DNA from: Cylindrodendrum hubeiense
Lineage: Eukaryota > Ascomycota > Sordariomycetes > Hypocreales > Nectriaceae
DNA: 23,342 bases
Assembly: GCA_014621425.1 (NCBI GenBank)
Contig: JAANBB010000551.1
Span: forward strand, 1 to 23,342
Direction of reading: 5' to 3'
Positions 17,848 to 23,342 of this stretch are shown in pieces. The translations under genes and the position numbers were made by a program. Position 1 is the first letter of the stretch, and each line of letters opens with the position of its first letter. The notes beneath the pieces were generated by a model. That model was not told the DNA's origin, searched no databases, and saw only the letters and a program-made list of their open reading frames with translations.

Positions 17848-18875
17848 GGGAAGACGGTGAATTCAAGCCGAGATTGGCAAGAGACTCAAAACTTGTTGCT
17901 TGCTTGTAAATAGACTTACTGAGAGCAGTAGTTAACTGTATATCAATGTCTTGCCTAATAAAGGCCCCCCGTCAATGCCTATTTCACACCGTGACCATTC
18001 GCCGCCGGATACCCCAGTCCGCCTGTAATCCAACTCCACCAACGACCAGGGTTCCTAATGTCAATATTTATAATGGATTTTCACCAACAAGCTATCTGAC
18101 CCGCTTCTCGTTTCTTGTGCCACTGGCCGCAATTTAAGTTCTCGTCTCTGGAGCCTTTCGCTGTATGCAATCCAGCATCCGAGGGTTTCGCCGCGATTGA
18201 CGTTTCCGGGCCGCAGACACCGCATGTAGCGGCATAACATGCCGCACACGCCGCATTTCATCCGAGGACTGAAGTGTATGTGTCTCGTTTATGATTAGGA
18301 GTGTGGCTTGCTTGGTGTGATTCCCGTTATTGTGAGTGCGAATTTTGTCTACAATCTGGGGTTGTCACCATGAAAAAACGAGCGTCCTCGGTTGATCGAA
18401 TAACCTTACATTGACTCATTGAATACTATCATATCGGATCTTTTCAACTCTAACATTGTCATATTTTAACCATCACAAGGTCGTCCACATATAACAGCTA
18501 GTGGAGATAGACGGGGATAGTCCTCCGTTGAGAAACACTTGGCTCTCACTCGTCGACATCCTCCCTCAGGAGTAGGGTTCTCCGCGATTACCCACACTTC
18601 CTAGATGCAATAACGTCACGCGGCCCTCATTACTCAACGCCATCTGTCCGAAAACCTCGATGATGATTCGGCCGAGTTCCGATGCCGGTAGTTCATCTCC
18701 CCCAAGCGGGTCGCTGGCTTAGGTCCGGAGGAGGAACCCCGCTTGTCAATGACTGGGCTAATATTCTGCAAAGGGCGTGGAGTATGGCGCTGACCATCCG
18801 AAATACTACATTAATCGCAGTGCCCGCTTTATGGATTTTTGAAGATGACATCAAGTGTATCGCTAAGGAATTGCA
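17848..18875. other. Intergenic region between GH93 and MCT-like genes
   Basis: 1.0 kb, AT-richer than its flanks. Contains the GH93 3' UTR and the promoter of the downstream transporter. No coding frame or repeat that I can support. Confidence 0.5.
17957..17962 (+). terminator. Possible poly(A) signal AATAAA of GH93 gene
   Basis: AATAAA 110 nt after the GH93 stop, a typical distance for a fungal 3' UTR element. Confidence 0.4.
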
Positions 18876-20297
18876 ATGGCTTTGACAGAGATGAAAAGCC
18901 TTGAAAACGAGCATGGTGTCTCGACCTTTCGTCCGAACGAGGCAGCGATTGACACTAAGACGGAAAAGACTACGAGAATAGATGACGACGTCTCAACACT
19001 GAACCAAGGCGATGACCTCGAAGATGGCTCTGATCAAAACACTATCCAAGAAACAGCGGAACCCCCGGATGGTGGATTGCGAGCATGGCTCCAAGTCGTC
19101 GCCGGCCACTTCGTCGTCTTTAATGCCTGGGGTCCCCCAATCAGCTTTGGCATTTTCCAGCCCTACTACGAAGCACAGATGAATCTCCCACCCTCGACAG
19201 TCGCCTGGGTCGGAAGTATTCAGCTGTCTCTCATCCTCTTGGTCGGCGCCTTTTCAGGGCGGGCCTTTGATGCGGGATACTACCGATGGGCGGTGGTCGT
19301 GGGCAGCTTCCTGCAGGTCCTCGGCGTGTTCATGACCAGCATCGCGACGCAGTATTGGCAATTGCTGCTCGCGCAGGGGATTTGCCAGGGCCTCGGCAGT
19401 GGCATCATCTTCGCCCCGACGGTTGCCAACATGTCGACATATTTCACGCGCAAGAAGACGCTGGCTATCTCGCTGGCTGCCTGTGGAGGCACGAGCGGCG
19501 GAATGGTGTTCCCGTTGATTGCGCAGCAGCTATTACCCAAAATTGGATTCCAATGGACGATGCGAGTCATGGGGTTGGTAGTATCGACGGCGGCCATAAT
19601 TACTATCTCTCTTGTAAGGACTAGGCTGCCTCCGCGTAAGGCTGGCCCGCTTGTTGAATTGGCCGCGTTCAAGGAGAGGACGTATTCCCTCTTTGCCATT
19701 GGCATGTTCTTTACGCTCTGGGCAACGTATTACGTATACATCTATGTAAGTTGATGCCTTACCGATGACATCAAGCAGACGACTAATGAACTTTAGGCTC
19801 GTGCATATGCACTCGACGTGCTAGATGCACCATCATCGACATCGTTTACCATCCTCCTCATCATCAACGCGGTGGGGATCCCGGGCCGAATAATCCCAGC
19901 TCTCCTCGCAGATCGTTACTTTGGCGCAATTGGCGTGTTGATACCGACCGTAGTAGGAGCCGGAATCTGTGTCTTCCTGTGGGCCAAAGTCGAGGACATG
20001 ACGGGGGGCTACGTGTGGGTGGTGTTCTTCGGATACTTTGGAGCGGGCATCCAGGGACTATTCCCGGGGGCAGCTGCGAGCCTGACCAAGGATCAAAGCA
20101 AGAACGGAACCCGGATAGGAATGATCTTTACCATTATGAGCATCGCTGCTATGACGGGGTCGCCGCTTGCTGGCAAGCTGGTGGAGGTGACGGGGGGGAA
20201 ATACTTGGCGGCTCAGATGTGGGGAGGAGCGTGTCTTATGCTGGGCGCTGCCCTGTTAACTGCGGCAAAAGTTGCGTCATTGCCAAAGAAGGCGTAG
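18876..20297 (+). CDS. MFS monocarboxylate-transporter-like permease (MCT/SLC16 type)
   Basis: Membrane carrier of the fungal monocarboxylate-porter-like group. Exons 18876-19745 and 19797-20297; the 51-nt intron (donor GTAAGT, acceptor TTTAG) is phase 0 and joins YVYIY to ARAYALD. Product about 456 aa. A long charged cytosolic N-terminus (about 60 residues) precedes the hallmark PPDGGLRAW at the entry to helix 1. Then follow 12 predicted helices with NAWGPPISFGIFQPYY in helix 1-2, GLGSGIIFAPTV in helix 4, a central loop ending near residue 265, and PGRIIPALLADRYF in the second half. Fungal relatives are annotated as monocarboxylate, riboflavin or unknown transporters, so the substrate is open. 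It follows the GH93 gene in the same direction after 1 kb. Confidence 0.9.
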
Positions 20298-20732
20298 TAT
20301 AGACGGTGAAGAGGGATTAATCATGATAATTGGGAAACTCATAGAATGGATAGAGATAGATTTAGCATATAATCATGAGCCTGAATTCGTACTAAGACTG
20401 GGACCGGATGAGGAGCTTACACCAGGTGAAAGAAATGTGGTACCCGAAGCGAAACTAAATCTCACCAATTCCGCCAATCTCAACTAAAGATGCAACATCT
20501 CTAAGTATTGATTGTGATTTAGGAAGGAGATCTAATTGACTCATGGGTCAAATATGCGGAGTGAGCCCAAGTGTCCAATGCGAAAGCACTCGATGTAAGC
20601 TGTAGCCCAGCCCCACCACCCCAGATTTGCGACCCTGGCATGATGATGGATGGCTTCTAAAAATTGCACCTCGAATCCTCAGCCCGCAGCTGCACCTCAA
20701 CACCACCATCGCACCCCGCGATCCCTCCCATA
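20298..20732. other. Intergenic region upstream of MRF1
   Basis: 435 bp with transporter 3' UTR and MRF1 promoter. No gene or strong motif seen. Confidence 0.5.
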
Positions 20733-22073
20733 ATGTCCCCGGCCCCATGGATCTGCCGGAGCTGCACCCGAGCGCTGGCCCGCTCCAGCGTGCGCCAATT
20801 CGTCCGCTTCGCCTCCAATGGTGCGTCCGTCGTCCTGCTGGCTCGCGGTCATGGAAGCTAACCATCCCGCCTAGATGCCTCCGTCCTCGCCCCCGCGCTC
20901 CTCCAGCGCGCCCAGTCGATGGCCTCCGAGTACGACGGCCTTCAGAAATCGCTCAATGACTCCTTCGACACCACCAAGGCCAAGCGCGTCGGCGAGCTGT
21001 CTCGCGTTGCGTCGGCGCTCAAGGCGTGGGAGAGCACGCAGGCGTCCATGAAGGAGCTCACGTCGATGCTCGACGACCCCGAACAAGACCCCGACCTGGT
21101 CTCGATTGCGAAGGACGAGCTGGAAACCGAGACGGGAAAGCTGGAGTCGCTGGCCAGGAATCTCTCGGCCAGCTTGACACCCCGCCACCCCTTCGCCGAC
21201 TTCCCGTGCATGATCGAGTTCCGGCCGGGCCCCGGCGGGCTGGAGGGCCGGTACTTCACCGACACGCTGTTCAAGATGTACAAGGGGCTGTGCATGCGCA
21301 AGGGCTACCGACACACCGTCATGAAGTACGAGTTCGCCGACACCGCGGGCGACAGCTCGTCGTCGGCCGGCGAGAACCCGCTCCAGGAGGCCGTGCTCGA
21401 GATCCAGGACCCCGGCGCCTACGACATCTTCCGCAGCGAGGCCGGCATGCACCGCGTCCAGCGCATCCCCAGCACCGAGAGCAAGGGCCGCGTGCACACG
21501 AGCGCCGTCGCCCTGTGGGTGCTGCCGTCGTTCCCCGACAACAGCAGCGGCGGCGAGATCGCCGGCTTCGACGACCCGGAGAGCGACTTCTACGTCAACC
21601 CGGCAGAGGTCAAGATCGAGACGATGCGGGCCCGCGGCGCCGGCGGACAGCACGTCAACAAGACGGAGTCCGCCATCCGCATGACCCATCTTCCCACGGG
21701 CACCACGGTGTCCATGCAGGACCATCGGTCGCAGCAGCGCAACCGCGAGGAGGCGTGGAAGATCATCCGGTCGCGCATTGCTGACCAGCGGCGAGAGCAG
21801 CGCGAGGCCGAGGCCGCGCAGCTGCGCAACAGCGTGCTGAGCCAGACGCAGATCACGCGCGGCGACAAGATCCGCACGTACAACTACAACCAGGATCGCT
21901 GTACGGATCACCGCGCCGGGCTGGACGTGCACAATCTGTCGAATGTGCTCGAGGGCGGCGAGACGCTGGACAAGATTATGGACGGCGCGAGGGATTGGTT
22001 GGTGGGCAACGACATCGAGCTTCTGATTACGGAAGAGGAGGCCAAAGTGAAGGCTACGAAGGGAAAGAAGTGA
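20733..22073 (+). CDS. MRF1: Mitochondrial peptide chain release factor 1
   Basis: Class I release factor that reads UAA/UAG stop codons on the mitochondrial ribosome and triggers peptide hydrolysis. Exon 1 is 20733-20820 and exon 2 is 20875-22073; the 54-nt intron (donor GTGCGT, acceptor CCTAG) joins FASN to DASVLAPALLQ, giving about 428 aa. Exon 1 supplies an Arg/Ser-rich presequence (CTRALARSSVRQFVRFAS) for mitochondrial import. The next in-frame ATG at 20919 would lose it, so the spliced start is preferred. The PxT stop-codon recognition tripeptide is PST at about 228-230, within RIPSTESKGRVHTS. The catalytic GGQ is at about 286-288, within RGAGGQHVNKTESAIR. The C-terminus ends in a Lys-rich tail. 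Confidence 0.95.
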
Positions 22074-22368
22074 TGAGACGTCCTCAGGACAATGAACATG
22101 TATTGATGCAAGTGTACACTATGATGTATAAAGTATAAACCTGAAGTGTATAGAACCCATGTAAGATTAGAGGGCTGGCAGACACACATCTCCATATGCT
22201 CCTCCATATGTTCGGGAATCTATCCCGAATCATTTGACGCCCGATACCCAAACTCCCAGCAAGATCACCACCGGGATATTCGTGACTTGCCTCCAACCTA
22301 GAACTCCGATGCAGAATACAGCTTGAAACTTTTGACTTGGAAATCATTGACAAGTGTGCGACGAGGCC

Positions 22369-23342
22369 TCACATCAAGCCGCCCAAGACAACTTTGCCAA
22401 TGTTTGCCACTTCCGTCTTGATGTGGCTGCGGCTGTGGTCCTCAAACTCCCTGACAAACCCATGCACAATGAGTTTGCGCACTCGGGAATCCGCTTTGCC
22501 GAACAGTTCGGCGACAGGGGCGGTACACTCGCGCGGCGATGGCACGAGGGTGAGGAACCGGGTGTAGCAGTCGATCAAGACGTCACACAACGTCGCAAAC
22601 GTTTCAAAGTAGTCCGGATCAAACGGTAGGGAGGGCGTCAGGAGATAGGTGTACTCCTCACCAGGCAGGAGATCCGTCTCGGACGCAGCAAAGTTCATGA
22701 CGGACGGAGTCGGGGCGCCGGCGGCAGGCATCGGGGCGGATTCGTCCAGCATAGGGTGCATGTCGGCGGCGGAAGTAGAGCGTCGAGACTTGCCGCCCTG
22801 CCGGCGGAACATGCTAGGTAGGCGGGCGCGGGTGAGGGAAGCGGCGGTCGAGGATTCACCGTGAATCTGCTGGAAGGAGTCGAATTCGGAGAGGAGGCTG
22901 TTGAGGCTGCGGAGGAACTCGATGGGGGTGGAGGAGTAGAGGTCGACGATGGTGGGGAGCGACAGGCCGAGGAGCAGGTGGTTGGTGGCTTTGCGACCAA
23001 TCTTTCGCGAATCGAAGTAGGGCATGCGGTTGAAGTCGGGCTTATCGAAGAGGTAGGTGTTGAACCAGTATATGCGTCCTTCGTGTCTGGAGAGTAAATG
23101 TTAGTCCTCTGGATGGTGCTTTGGATGGTGGGTGGTATACACCCGTGGGCGGGGTATGGAAGGTTCAGACGTACGCCTTTCGCAAGTATTCCAGCGTCGA
23201 GATGCGCTTGTTGGCGACTTCGGTAATCTGCTGGTGAGCCAGTCCAGCCTCGGACTGCTGCCAGAGACTGCCAGAGCCGATGGCGCCGTTGGGACCGGAC
23301 ATGGGAGTCGCGGGCGGAGGCATGGAGCCCAGGTAGGTGGTG
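22369..23342 (-). CDS. Conserved ascomycete protein of unknown function, 3' part
   Basis: Runs off the right edge, so the N-terminus is missing. Two exons are visible: 23342-23175 and 23086-22369, with an 88-nt intron (donor GTACGT, acceptor CCAG). The join gives ISTLEYLRKA-HEGRIYWFNT, about 295 residues in view. The exon nearest the edge is Pro/Gly/Ser-rich and then becomes helical (QQSEAGLAHQQITEVANKR). The rest is a mostly helical soluble protein interrupted by a Ser/Ala/Pro-rich loop. The C-terminal part has conserved-looking motifs such as LLPGEEYTYLLTPSLPF, TLCDVLIDCYTRFL, and a C-terminus ending KVVLGGLM. I recognise the style of a widely conserved fungal protein but cannot attach a name or activity. 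Convergent with MRF1, 295 bp apart. Confidence 0.8.

Noticed and set aside
20871..21932. 353-codon minus-strand frame opposite MRF1
   Set aside because: Shadow of the GC3-rich release-factor gene; composition is Arg/Ala/Val/Leu-rich with no domain, while the sense frame has PST and GGQ motifs.

Overview
This is nuclear DNA of a filamentous ascomycete (Pezizomycotina, probably a Sordariomycete; the exact taxon cannot be read from the window). The evidence is short introns of about 49-96 nt with GTAxGT donors, protein sequences typical of the group, and housekeeping genes such as ARF1, SSN3/CDK8, ARP2 and a mitochondrial class I release factor. There are no rRNA, tRNA, CRISPR or transposon genes that I can support.

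Layout. At the left edge is a complete three-exon ARF1 (87-792, +). From about 1.8 to 6.1 kb lies the unusual part: a minus-strand tandem array of small intronless cysteine-rich genes at 1877-2137, 2740-3024, 3641-3919, 4751-4936 and 5212-5445. It also holds one clearly decayed copy (about 4264-4434) and one or two weaker relics. All five intact proteins begin Met-Cys and share one cysteine ruler: C2-x8-C11-x2-C14-x12-C27-x2-A30-(x5 to x7)-C-x16-C-x2-C. Each has its own unrelated low-complexity tail. Five copies and the decayed one also carry the same promoter layout, a TGAATCA-like heptamer 12-16 nt upstream of a TATA box that lies about 100-155 nt before the start codon. I do not recognise the family by name. 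It is the best candidate here for an undescribed system.

The rest is a normal fungal gene row. SSN3/CDK8 kinase (6237-7586, -) is followed by about 2.6 kb of GC-rich, repeat-peppered DNA with no secure gene. Then come ARP2 (10191-11502, -, three exons), a divergent Asp/Glu (hydantoin-type) racemase (11870-12712, +), a convergent Vps73-like sugar-porter MFS protein (12776-14536, -), and a bacterial-type glutathione S-transferase (14848-15537, -). After these are a secreted GH93-type exo-arabinanase (16671-17847, +), a monocarboxylate-transporter-like MFS protein (18876-20297, +) and mitochondrial release factor 1 (20733-22073, +). The window closes on the 3' part of a conserved fungal protein of unknown function (22369 to the edge, -).

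How they relate. ARF1 (vesicle traffic), ARP2 (Arp2/3 actin nucleation), SSN3 (Mediator kinase) and MRF1 (mitochondrial translation) are independent core functions. The GH93 enzyme beside an MFS carrier could be a small catabolic neighbourhood, but nothing in the sequence proves co-regulation. The cysteine-rich array is wedged between two core genes and looks like a fast-evolving, lineage-specific birth-and-death cluster.
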